Shown in pieces: positions 8,597 through 17,169 of a DNA stretch of 64,000 bases (positions within the stretch are counted from its first letter, which is position 1; each line of letters opens with the position of its first letter). Under the pieces are notes generated by a model that ran no database searches, was not told where the DNA came from, and saw nothing but the letters and a program-made list of their open reading frames with translations. Made by a program: the position numbers and the translations under genes. This DNA is from 43-108 sp001915545. Its GTDB lineage: Bacteria; Bacteroidota; Bacteroidia; Bacteroidales; Bacteroidaceae. The stretch lies in assembly GCA_902491215.1 (NCBI GenBank), contig CABUGV010000014.1, forward strand, positions 15,388 through 79,387. Direction: 5' to 3'.

Positions 8597-8686
8597 ATTG
8601 TTTGGATTGAAGAAGCTTTTAAAGTGAGTTTGAAATAAATATATTTCATGTACCGGCATCCGTTCAAATGATGGGAATGTATGAGC

Positions 8687-11272
8687 CTATAGATATATGT
8701 GTGCTGTCAAGGTCACTGATAATGGACGTAGGTGATACTCTTCGTAATGCTCCTCCAGGTCGCCAATATTGTGGACGATGAAGGTTCGTATGTTTGTAAG
8801 ATTATCGCCATCGAGGTTGAATTCCAACTTTTTAGATGCTTTCCACTGAAGTCCCGCTCCCAAGAATATAAAGTTTTTGCGCGAGGATGGCAGACTGGAG
8901 TTGTAGGAGTGGCTAGCATTGACGTTGAAAAAGAGACGGGAAGGCACAAGGCTCATTGTGAGACGAGCGCGCTGCGAAAAATCGCGTATGGTCGTATCAT
9001 AGTCATCCGAAGTGGAGCGGCTCAGCTGCCATCTGGCAGAGTAGTCGAGACGATAGCCCGTAACAATGTCGAAGGCCAATGTGCCGCTGAGCGCATAGCT
9101 TTGCCTATTGTATCCCATCAGCTCCGACTGGCGCAATATTTGGCTCCGGTCAGTAGTGGCTGAAGCCGTGAGTTCGAGCTGCATGGTATGCCAGTCGATG
9201 TCCTTACGTCCATAGAGGGTTATGCCGTAGCCCGTGCTGTGGTTGGGCGCATAGGTTGCTTCAAGGATAGTGTGGGCCTGTTCATCGATGGTTGTGCCAT
9301 AGGTGATGTCGCTCCACGAACGACGCCAATTGCCTTCAGCATAGGCGAAGAGTCCGTTGAAGATGTCTTTGAACGAGACCTTGAGACGGGCCGAAACTGC
9401 ATGGTTGTCTGAGAGCAAGGCGCGATAACGCGAAAGGCTTCGATAGTTCTTCATGAGATTTGCGGTGTAGAGCTGCTGCCAGGAAGTTTCGGAGGACGAG
9501 TAGTTGACATCACCGTTGAAAGTGAAGTTGTCGGTCGCCTTCCAAAGCAACGAGAATGAAGGCTGAAAACGCAGGCGGGTTCGTTCGGCATCGGTGGTCT
9601 CGTCGGGTATGTCGGTGTTGTCAAGACGCGTGTAGCTCAGAGCCAAAGGAAGCCGCAGCGTAGTTCGAAACGAGCCTTTGACATAACGGATCAGTGGACC
9701 TACGCCAATGAGACCATTGAAATGGTACATACGACCGTCAGCCAGCATGTCGGGATGAGCAAGTTCCGTAGAAAGCGAGGTGTAGGCGGCGTTGGCCTGC
9801 GCCGAGAGAGACAGTGTCCAGGAATGGGCGCTGAGGTCACGGAGCGTCTTGAAGTCATTGGCTGTAGAGATGGTGGTGATGCCGACATCCTGACGGGCAG
9901 TCATGTCACCGCCGACTATGAGCGCCTGCGGCGAAGAGACTATGCTGTTGTTCGATGTCCACTCAAAGCCGCCACCCTGTGCTGTACGGTGCACCCAGCG
10001 TGTACTGTTGTTGAGTGCAAGCGATCTGTAGTGCAATGTTTGCGTTGTCGCACTGGCTGTACCATACCCCTCATTCCATTTTCCGGACAGAGAGAGGGTG
10101 TTGTTCAGGAATTCCTTGCTGGAATTCTTCTCGTATGTGAGTTTCAAGTCTGCTGCATTGGTGTGGGTGCGGTCAGAAATGTCTTCCGTTAGCAGTCTGC
10201 TGGTACCGTCGGGCAGGATATAGGTGGTTCTGGCATACGATGAACCGCGCGAGAGGTTATGGCTGTAGTTGAGGTTGTAGTTGAATGTGACATCCTCCGA
10301 CAGCTTTGCCAGGTTGTTGAGGTTTATGCCGTGGCGGTAGCCGAACAGGCTGTTGCCGACTGGCGATGATCCGTGGCCCAGAATGCCCACCATGCTTGGG
10401 GCATCTTTTGTGTCAATGCCGTAATGCGCAGTTGCCGCTTCGCCACCTCGGCCCATGTTGTCGCCGCTGTACCTCAGCTGATGCTGTTCACCACTGCTGA
10501 AGTACATGGCCTGCAGCGTGGCATCCCACAGCGGACCATCAGCGTAGCCTCCTGCGCCCAAGTCCATGCTCTTTGTCCAAACGCCTTTTGCCTTGTCCTT
10601 GAGCTTCAGGTTGATTGCCGCGCTTTCCGGCGGCACCTGGTCTTGAAGCGCCTTGACGTGCTCGTGGTTCTCCATCACCTGCACTGTGGCCACATCTTCG
10701 GCCTTGATACCCTCTGTGGCGAGATTGTAGCGCCCCTGCAGCATGTCTAGGTTCTCTATATAGAAACGGTTGATGGGTGTGCCCATATAATTGATTGTAC
10801 CGTCATCTTCGATAGTGATTCCCGGTAACTGGCGCAGCACGTCGGCTATGGTGCGGTCGTGCCCGCGTGTGTAGGCAGATACAAGATAGTTCAGCGTGTC
10901 GCGGTTTCCCCACAGCTTCTGCGCCTTTATCACGACCTCGCGCAATTTCATGTTTTCCTCTTCCACCGTAATGTTGCACGTCTGCGAACGGCTTTCTATG
11001 CGCATCATTTTGGGCTTTATGTTGAACCCGGTTACCCTTATCAGCATTTCATCGGACGCGGCTGCGGCATCCAGCGAATAGCGTCCCTGCTCGTCGGTTA
11101 CGGAATAAGCTACGATGCTGGAGTCGGAAGGCTGGACCATGGTGACGATTACTTCATTTGCTGGTTCGGTGCCGCAACGCACTTGCCCGCTCACGTTTAT
11201 CGTGCCGGTTTGGGCGTAGGAGTCAATATACCCCCACGTCAAACAAACTATCATCAATATTATTCTTCCCAT
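8687..11272 (-). CDS. TonB-dependent-receptor-like outer-membrane barrel protein
   Basis: The 861-residue protein has a signal peptide (MGRIILMIVCLTWGYIDSYAQ). A carboxypeptidase-regulatory-like beta domain follows (about 25-110, with VTDEQGRYSLDA), then a plug-like region (about 120-230: ADVLRQLPGITIEDDGTINYMG, NRFYIENLDML). The rest is a long beta-barrel rich in alternating aromatic strands. No SusC-style hallmark is evident. It is expected in the outer membrane; its ligand is unknown. The gene starts 11 bp after the GLPGLI gene at 11284-12075, so the two are almost certainly co-transcribed, as such pairs often are in this phylum. Confidence 0.88.
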   Translation of the reverse strand: MGRIILMIVCLTWGYIDSYAQTGTINVSGQVRCGTEPANEVIVTMVQPSDSSIVAYSVTDEQGRYSLDAAAASDEMLIRVTGFNIKPKMMRIESRSQTCNITVEEENMKLREVVIKAQKLWGNRDTLNYLVSAYTRGHDRTIADVLRQLPGITIEDDGTINYMGTPINRFYIENLDMLQGRYNLATEGIKAEDVATVQVMENHEHVKALQDQVPPESAAINLKLKDKAKGVWTKSMDLGAGGYADGPLWDATLQAMYFSSGEQHQLRYSGDNMGRGGEAATAHYGIDTKDAPSMVGILGHGSSPVGNSLFGYRHGINLNNLAKLSEDVTFNYNLNYSHNLSRGSSYARTTYILPDGTSRLLTEDISDRTHTNAADLKLTYEKNSSKEFLNNTLSLSGKWNEGYGTASATTQTLHYRSLALNNSTRWVHRTAQGGGFEWTSNNSIVSSPQALIVGGDMTARQDVGITTISTANDFKTLRDLSAHSWTLSLSAQANAAYTSLSTELAHPDMLADGRMYHFNGLIGVGPLIRYVKGSFRTTLRLPLALSYTRLDNTDIPDETTDAERTRLRFQPSFSLLWKATDNFTFNGDVNYSSSETSWQQLYTANLMKNYRSLSRYRALLSDNHAVSARLKVSFKDIFNGLFAYAEGNWRRSWSDITYGTTIDEQAHTILEATYAPNHSTGYGITLYGRKDIDWHTMQLELTASATTDRSQILRQSELMGYNRQSYALSGTLAFDIVTGYRLDYSARWQLSRSTSDDYDTTIRDFSQRARLTMSLVPSRLFFNVNASHSYNSSLPSSRKNFIFLGAGLQWKASKKLEFNLDGDNLTNIRTFIVHNIGDLEEHYEEYHLRPLSVTLTAHIYL

Positions 11273-11283
11273 GCCGCAACATA

Positions 11284-12075
11284 TCAGTAATCAAGCGGTT
11301 GGAACTTTGCCGGTTTCGTATCAATCGGAACTCGACCCAATATCAGCGTACCTCCAAGTACTGTAACATTACTCAATTCTGCCGGCTTGATATAATATGC
11401 GGGATTAGTAACATAATTAGGATTGCCGAATAACCGATTGCGCAGTTTTACGAATTTGGAGCGTGAACATTTCATGGCTTCTTCAGGTACACTGTAGGTT
11501 ACTGCTTCCTTAACAGCCTCAACGTTACGGCATTCAAAGCAGTGGATGCCGTCATCAGATACTGCCCGCATGATAAGACCCGGCAGACCATTCAACCGCC
11601 ACGGCCCCCAGCGTGTAGGCAAGCTCTCTGCGAACCATACATTCCATAACCTGCCGCCGTATTCTCCTGTAGCTTTCTGACACGGGTGGCCGCATATCGT
11701 ATCGTATTCGGCCTGCAATGTCCAATTTATCTTTTCTAATTTTTCAGATGTAAGGTATCGGTAGGGCGGTACGGTTTCCACAGATGTGATATTTCCTTGC
11801 GGATAGTTCAGCCATGTAGTCGGCACGTACAGCAGTTGTTCTGACCTGTCATTCTCACCATTATGTCGCTTTCGTCCCATTGTACATGCCATGTCTTTTG
11901 CCACCTGTAACGTAAGACCGTAATTCACATCCGTGTCTTCGCCTTGTGCATTTGAGGTATGGCACGTATAATCATAGTCAGCCACTAAAAAAGTATGAGC
12001 GATACTGTCTTTCGTCTGCCCATAAGCAACAAAAGAGAAAATACATAACATTGCAAAAACAATTTTCTTCTTCAT
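11284..12075 (-). CDS. GLPGLI family secreted protein
   Basis: The 263-residue protein has a signal peptide (MKKKIVFAMLCIFSFVAYGQ). It carries the family-defining motif RLNGLPGLIMRA near residue 165, preceded by the usual WFAESLPTRWGPW segment. Upstream parts (YPQGNITSVE, TICGHPCQKATGEYGGR) also fit the GLPGLI family, which is largely restricted to Bacteroidota and has no established biochemical function. These proteins are commonly encoded beside outer-membrane barrel proteins, as here (11-bp gap to the TonB-like gene). I infer a periplasmic or surface partner role. Confidence 0.9.
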   Translation of the reverse strand: MKKKIVFAMLCIFSFVAYGQTKDSIAHTFLVADYDYTCHTSNAQGEDTDVNYGLTLQVAKDMACTMGRKRHNGENDRSEQLLYVPTTWLNYPQGNITSVETVPPYRYLTSEKLEKINWTLQAEYDTICGHPCQKATGEYGGRLWNVWFAESLPTRWGPWRLNGLPGLIMRAVSDDGIHCFECRNVEAVKEAVTYSVPEEAMKCSRSKFVKLRNRLFGNPNYVTNPAYYIKPAELSNVTVLGGTLILGRVPIDTKPAKFQPLDY

Positions 12076-12681
12076 AGTATATAATTTTAATTTAAATACA
12101 AATATTCAGCGATTATTGTCTGTGGTTTTTCTTGGTATAATCTTTTTTACTAAAACGAATATACTTCTAAAAATATAAAATGCAAATTATGCAATTATTT
12201 TGGTTAGTGTATTTTAAGACAGTTTAAAACAGATTTAAAATAATAATAAAATATGTTTCACTGAAATCTGAAATATGGCGATAAAATCGTAGAATTTATA
12301 GTGCCCAATTATAGTATTTAAACGATTACGACTATTTTCCCCTGAGTTTAAGGTTGCAGAGATTTTTCTGATTGTACCTTTCTTATTTTTATCATTATTT
12401 CAATATCTTTGCATATGAGTTAAAAATAGAAAATAAAGGTAGAACAATCGGGTTAAAGTATCTATTAATTAATAAATGCATGTAAATGGTTGACTGTACA
12501 ATAGAGAAAATTTATTAGGATCGTTAGCACATGATGCAGTAATGTCCATTCAGCCTTAAGATATATATAATTGCTACGCTATTTAATGTGGATATACACG
12601 ACTTGATTTTGCCTTCAAAATAGTATTCCCCCTAATGTGTAAGTGAAGGATTTGCAGTGGGGGTATAGTGGATTGAATAAG
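12076..12681. other. AT-rich non-coding boundary of the defence island
   Basis: About 600 bp without a credible gene lie between two divergently oriented units: the GLPGLI gene (minus) and the radical SAM gene (plus). Composition becomes markedly AT-rich here and stays so to about 22.9 kb. I see no integrase, direct repeat or tRNA marking an insertion boundary. The only functional-looking element is the TATCTTTG box at 12404-12411. Confidence 0.6.
12404..12411 (+). promoter_or_regulatory. Probable -7 promoter element of the radical SAM-dpt operon
   Basis: TATCTTTG followed by C matches the Bacteroidota TAnnTTTG element. A matching TTTG is not found 19-21 nt upstream, so the -33 half is weak. 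It would leave a leader of about 265 nt before the first gene, in which I recognise no riboswitch. Confidence 0.45.
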
Positions 12682-13131
12682 ATGAAAAAAATAATAGCTT
12701 CAAATTGTATAGGATTGGTAGATGCAGACCTTTTGGACAATGGAACGCGTCATCCTAATCTTGTATTGTTGAAACTGGCGGGTTATTTTCGTGAGCATGG
12801 TATACCTTATGAACTAATTATTGATACTGAGGCAAATCTTGAATGCTACCAGCGAGTTTACCTTTCTTGTGTTTTTGTATTTACAAAACTCCCCAAGTTT
12901 GTTACTGATTTTCAAATGAAACATCCGAAAACATGGAGGAATAAACTACATATGGGGGGGACGGGATTTTATGCTACAGAGGAAGACCGAGAGAAGTTTG
13001 ACGAGATGCGTCGTAAAGATATGGCCCAACTTGCTATGGATCCATTTTTACCAGGATTCTCAATGGCTCATCAAATGCCGGATTATAATATTTATATTCC
13101 TTATATTGAGCGTGAGATTGAAAAAAAGTAA
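12682..13131 (+). CDS. Radical SAM protein, N-terminal part (frame interrupted)
   Basis: This is the N-terminal 149 residues of a radical SAM protein. The ATG at 12682 (MKKIIASNCIGLVDADLLDNG) is preferred over an upstream GTG at 12643. The segment resembles the Rossmann-like, cobalamin-binding-like N-terminal region of a radical SAM family with HPNLVLLKLAGYFREHG, YQRVYLSCVFVFTKLP, HMGGTGFY and PDYNIYIPY. The frame ends at 13131 (K-K-stop) within GAA AAA AAG TAA. This contains the heptamer A AAA AAG in the correct phase for -1 ribosomal frameshifting, and the -1 frame continues straight into the Fe-S cluster motif. The break is either programmed recoding, a one-A deletion, or a sequence error. 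Confidence 0.75.
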   Translation: MKKIIASNCIGLVDADLLDNGTRHPNLVLLKLAGYFREHGIPYELIIDTEANLECYQRVYLSCVFVFTKLPKFVTDFQMKHPKTWRNKLHMGGTGFYATEEDREKFDEMRRKDMAQLAMDPFLPGFSMAHQMPDYNIYIPYIEREIEKK

Positions 13132-14021
13132 ATGAGGAGAGCAAAAAGTTACAGAAGAAAAACGGTACTGCTCCAACTCCACAAGAAATAGATGCAATAG
13201 CTGTAAAGTGTCGTAAGAAATACAAGGATTATCTGGATTATAGTATTGGATTTCTTACTCGTGGTTGTATCCGCCAATGTCCATTTTGTGTAAATAAGGG
13301 CGAACGTAGTATCTTGCCATATTCCAATCTTAATGATTTCGTTGACGATAGTCGCCCGTTTATTTATCTCTGGGACGATAATTTTTTATGCTATAAAAAT
13401 TGGAAAGCTTTGCTTCAGGAACTTATTGATAGAGGTAAACCTTTTCAATTTCGGCAAGGATTAGATGAACGCGTCTTAGATGACGAACGAGCTGAAATGC
13501 TCTGTAAAGCACCTTATCATGGTGACTTCATTTTTGCCTTTGATCAATGGAAGGATTGTGAACTAATTAAACGTAAGTTGAAAATATGGAAGCGGCACTG
13601 TCCTACAAAAACAACCAAGTTTTATTTGTTCTGTGGTTATGAGCTAACAGCGGATGATGACGAAAAGTTATTTACTGATGTTTATTTTTTGTTCTGCAGA
13701 ATTCAAATACTTATGAGTTTCGGCTGTCTTGGTTATGTTATGCGTCACGCTGATTATATAAACCATCGTCTTGGTAATATTTATACACAAGTAGCGCGAT
13801 GGTGTAATCAACCTCAGTTTTATAAGAAAATGTCTTTTGAGGAGTTTGTATTTAGAAATCAATCTTATCAAGAAGAGCATTCTTCGTCTAAAAAGATTTG
13901 TAAGTCACTTGCCACATACAAAGAATTTAAGGATACATTTGCAGATAAGTGGGGGCAGATTGAACCCTTATTTAAAATGAAATATGAATCTACAATAAAT
14001 CCAGTTAACTGGGAAGGGTAA
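13125..14021 (+). CDS. Radical SAM protein, catalytic part (needs -1 frameshift)
   Basis: Read in the -1 frame from the slippery site, the protein continues K-V-N-E-E-S-K-K and soon reaches RGCIRQCPFCVNKGE. This contains the CX3CX2C triad that ligates the [4Fe-4S] cluster of radical SAM enzymes (near 13262-13300). Downstream are LWDDNF, QFRQGLDERVLDDERAEML and FIFAFDQWKD, typical of the partial TIM barrel. An ATG at 13314 opens a shorter frame but omits the cysteines, so it is not the natural start. The substrate is unknown. It is 5 bp upstream of dptF, so co-transcription is nearly certain. I infer nucleic-acid modification from that context only. Confidence 0.72.
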   Translation, partial: KVNEESKKLQKKNGTAPTPQEIDAIAVKCRKKYKDYLDYSIGFLTRGCIRQCPFCVNKGERSILPYSNLNDFVDDSRPFIYLWDDNFLCYKNWKALLQELIDRGKPFQFRQGLDERVLDDERAEMLCKAPYHGDFIFAFDQWKDCELIKRKLKIWKRHCPTKTTKFYLFCGYELTADDDEKLFTDVYFLFCRIQILMSFGCLGYVMRHADYINHRLGNIYTQVARWCNQPQFYKKMSFEEFVFRNQSYQEEHSSSKKICKSLATYKEFKDTFADKWGQIEPLFKMKYESTINPVNWEG

Positions 14022-14026
14022 GAAAT

Positions 14027-15697
14027 ATGGATGAAACAGCACTTGTAAAAATATTTAGAAGGTTATGTCAAGGGTCTAAAGAGTCTGTTCAAAGTGGTTT
14101 GGAACTTGATAAGTTTGACAATTATATGCACGTTGAACGACCTATTGATAAGGCCGTTAGAGATACAATGGATGAGATCCGCATTGAAGGAGGTGGTATT
14201 TTGTTTTTAGTAGGTAGTGCCGGTGATGGCAAATCGCATATGATTTCAACTTTGAAAAATGATTATGCTGATTTTGAGTTTAGGAACGATGCTTCTGAAA
14301 GTCCTTGGCCAAACGTTGCATCTATTGATGCATTGAAAATCTTTCTTAATAACTACAAGGATGCAACTCTCCATACAACAACTACAAAAATGCTTGTAGC
14401 TATTAACATGGGAAAGTTGAGCGCTTTTATTGATGATGACGAAGTACAAACAGAGTTCTCAGAAATAGCTAATTGTGCAAGGACGCTCTTCGATGAGGAC
14501 GATCTTCGTCATAAAGAGACAAATCGTGTGAGGATTGTGTCTTTTGCCAATCATCAGATTTTTGAGTTATTCCCGGAGTATAAAGATTCCATATATCCGA
14601 TAGATTCATTTTTTATTAAAAAAGTACTTAGTAAGATTACGGACAATTCATGCGACAATTTTTTTCGAACAGCGTTTAACAATTCAAAACCTGTTGGAAC
14701 AGATTTTGATCCTTGTTATGTTAATTACCAACTACTCTGCATTCCTGCTTTACAGGATACTATTGTAAAAATTATCATTGAGGCAATTATTCGCTTCAAA
14801 TTGATGTTGACTCCTCGTGAGTTATTCGATTTTATCTACAGAATTGTTATACCTGATAGCTATGAAACATTCAATTCTAGCAAGGACTTTTTCAAATCGT
14901 TGTTACCAAGTCTATTGTTCGAAGGTGGAGAAAACAAGATAATGAAATGTCTATCAATGCTTGATCCGCTTAAGCATGGAAGTATTGAACATAATGACTA
15001 CTTAGCAGAGTTGTTTACATCAGTAGCAATTCCTGAAGCAGAGTGTTTTAGCATTCTCAAAAGTAGGTTACATCCTCGATTTTTTGAGATCATTGATGAA
15101 TATTACAAGAATAACAGATATAACATTGGGGATATTTCGAAACTTTTGTTTCGTATGAAGCATTTGATGAAGTATCACTCTGAATCCGTTGAGTATAGAT
15201 CATTTCTTAGCATACTATGCGGTTACTATGATAATGATGAGGATCGTTTGTTCCCCCTTTATGAAACTATACAACGTAGTATTCCTCATTTATATGGCTC
15301 ATACACAGACAAACAAAATTTAGTTCCTCTTGATATACAAGGCAAGGAATACAAATTATTTGTCAGTTGTGATAACTTGAAGCCAAATCCTCAGGAAACA
15401 GTACCTTTTGATGTAAACAATCGTAATAAGTTTGTTGTCGAAATAGTTTCTTATTGGAAGATAAATGCTCCTGTACCGCCACTTAAAGTAGAGTATCAGT
15501 TGTATGAATACTTATGTAAGATCCAAAAGGGAAAACTGGCACAAACTGATGACCGCAATCACAATCTTTTATTTTACGGCTTTATTAGTAATTTAGTACA
15601 ACAGACGGATTTTAAAGAAAAGGTTATTATCCTTACTTCAGATAATCAGCAGTTAACATTATCACGGACATTCGGTAAAAAAATCACATTGAAATGA
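14027..15697 (+). CDS. dptF: DNA phosphorothioation-dependent restriction protein DptF
   Basis: This 556-residue protein carries a Walker A motif (FLVGSAGDGKSHM, about residues 58-70). The following NDASESPWP and KMLVAINMGKLSAF segments are characteristic of DptF, the P-loop component of the DptFGH (DndFGH) complex. In systems described to date, DptFGH damages DNA lacking the phosphorothioate placed by DndACDE. The gene overlaps dptG by 4 bp (ATGA), typical of translational coupling. Length is normal and the frame is intact. Assignment rests on motif recognition and the F-G-H order, not on a database search. It is AT-rich like the rest of the island. Confidence 0.85.
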   Translation: MDETALVKIFRRLCQGSKESVQSGLELDKFDNYMHVERPIDKAVRDTMDEIRIEGGGILFLVGSAGDGKSHMISTLKNDYADFEFRNDASESPWPNVASIDALKIFLNNYKDATLHTTTTKMLVAINMGKLSAFIDDDEVQTEFSEIANCARTLFDEDDLRHKETNRVRIVSFANHQIFELFPEYKDSIYPIDSFFIKKVLSKITDNSCDNFFRTAFNNSKPVGTDFDPCYVNYQLLCIPALQDTIVKIIIEAIIRFKLMLTPRELFDFIYRIVIPDSYETFNSSKDFFKSLLPSLLFEGGENKIMKCLSMLDPLKHGSIEHNDYLAELFTSVAIPEAECFSILKSRLHPRFFEIIDEYYKNNRYNIGDISKLLFRMKHLMKYHSESVEYRSFLSILCGYYDNDEDRLFPLYETIQRSIPHLYGSYTDKQNLVPLDIQGKEYKLFVSCDNLKPNPQETVPFDVNNRNKFVVEIVSYWKINAPVPPLKVEYQLYEYLCKIQKGKLAQTDDRNHNLLFYGFISNLVQQTDFKEKVIILTSDNQQLTLSRTFGKKITLK

Positions 15698-17169
15698 TTG
15701 GGTTCTCAGAAACAAACTTTCTCAGGGAGTATATTAAACCTAAGAAGGATAAAAAGACAGGTATGATTAAGGATAAGTTAGAGGATAACTTCCAAACAGG
15801 CAAACAGAAGTTACTTCCTTTTACTCTTAATCCTATAAGCGGTAGTGTATATGATGGTAACTGTGGTTTAAATGGTGTAACAGGTGAGTTTTATCGTATA
15901 AAGGTGAACTCAACAGTTGAGCCTATCTACTCTCCACAAGACACCGAAAAAACTTTGCGTAAAGAACTGAAAAACAAGTTTAAGATGCCAGCTGATGATA
16001 TTGAGCGCTTCGTCAAAGTGTTCAATGATGTGATGTTTGAAAATGAAACTATCAACGTAATTGACCTCTCGTTTTTTTCTTTCGTACCTATGAAATATTT
16101 TGGTAAAGCCCATGATAAAAATAAGAGAGTGAATAAATACAAGAGTGGTCAATCTAAGATTGCTGACTATTATGTGTCTATTGCTGAAAATATTGGTGTG
16201 GAGTTTGATATGAAAGAAAAAGACTTATTCTCAGAGGTGGTGAATGAATGCTTGCAAAAGGATTCTTTCGTTACCCGTGCAGAGCGTGACAAATACTTCA
16301 TTTTACCTTTTGTAAAATCTCAATTTTCAGAGGACATCAAATGGTTGATGAAGCAAAACAATAACATCATTGTAAAATATTTGCCATTAATGCTTTATTT
16401 CTACGCATCATACTCACTTATGCAGACACTGATGTTCATGAATAAGGCTAATTGGCAATACTCAACAGATAAGCCACGTCCGATAACTTTCATGTTGTCA
16501 TCTGAACGTGCATCAGAAGGACAGGCTGCAGTAAAGAAAGGTTGGTCAGCTCAAGATCATTTTCCTGAAACTTTCCTAAATAAGTTATCTGCTTATGCGC
16601 AGACACTTGATATTCTTAACTCCATGTTTGAGGATGAGGAGGAACTAATGACATTCCATTCCATTTTGGAACGTTTCAGGAAAATGGAATTTACCGAGGA
16701 AGCGAAATCCATCTGCGAAAAGGTCCTTAATACGTATCAGGATTACAAATATGAACTGCTAGAAGGCCGTGAAACAGAACCACATCCAATAGCAGATAAG
16801 AAAGAGGTAAATATCAATAGCTTTGAAGAGTTTGTGGACCTTCTTTTGGATCGTTGTTTGACTTATCAGTCAATTGACTACCCACGTATGAAAGTGGCAC
16901 TTTATTCTCTTGTCAGTATCAAGATGTTTGAAAAGAGACGAGACTACAGTGTGCTTGTTCTTGACGAGGAAATGCTTTTATTTCTAGTTGCCATGATGGT
17001 AAAGGAAGACAGAATACGTATGGAGGAACTCTATAAAAGATTCCATGAGTATGGCATTGATTTTTCTTTCCAGACAAAGAATGCCATTAGTGATTATTTA
17101 CTTAAGTTAAACCTATTAGAACGCAAGAGCGATTCGGGAGAAGCACAATATGTACGAGTTGTTTTTTAA
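15694..17169 (+). CDS. dptG: DNA phosphorothioation-dependent restriction protein DptG
   Basis: This 491-residue protein has no recognisable catalytic motif. It is assigned as DptG from its position between DptF and DptH, its length, and features such as the N-terminal LLPFTLNPISGSVYDG segment and a central hydrophobic stretch (KYLPLMLYFYASYSLMQTLMF, about residues 229-249). The C-terminus (LYKRFHEYGIDFSFQTKNAISDYLLKLNLLERK) resembles a winged-helix fold. In characterised Dnd systems DptG is required together with F and H for restriction. It overlaps dptF by 4 bp and dptH by 20 bp, so the three are translationally coupled. The frame is intact. Confidence 0.8.
   Translation: MIGFSETNFLREYIKPKKDKKTGMIKDKLEDNFQTGKQKLLPFTLNPISGSVYDGNCGLNGVTGEFYRIKVNSTVEPIYSPQDTEKTLRKELKNKFKMPADDIERFVKVFNDVMFENETINVIDLSFFSFVPMKYFGKAHDKNKRVNKYKSGQSKIADYYVSIAENIGVEFDMKEKDLFSEVVNECLQKDSFVTRAERDKYFILPFVKSQFSEDIKWLMKQNNNIIVKYLPLMLYFYASYSLMQTLMFMNKANWQYSTDKPRPITFMLSSERASEGQAAVKKGWSAQDHFPETFLNKLSAYAQTLDILNSMFEDEEELMTFHSILERFRKMEFTEEAKSICEKVLNTYQDYKYELLEGRETEPHPIADKKEVNINSFEEFVDLLLDRCLTYQSIDYPRMKVALYSLVSIKMFEKRRDYSVLVLDEEMLLFLVAMMVKEDRIRMEELYKRFHEYGIDFSFQTKNAISDYLLKLNLLERKSDSGEAQYVRVVF

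Noticed and set aside
13314..14021. Separate radical SAM gene starting at the ATG at 13314
   Set aside because: The CX3CX2C cluster motif lies upstream of 13314 in the same frame, and that frame is open back to the slippery site, so the ATG is internal.
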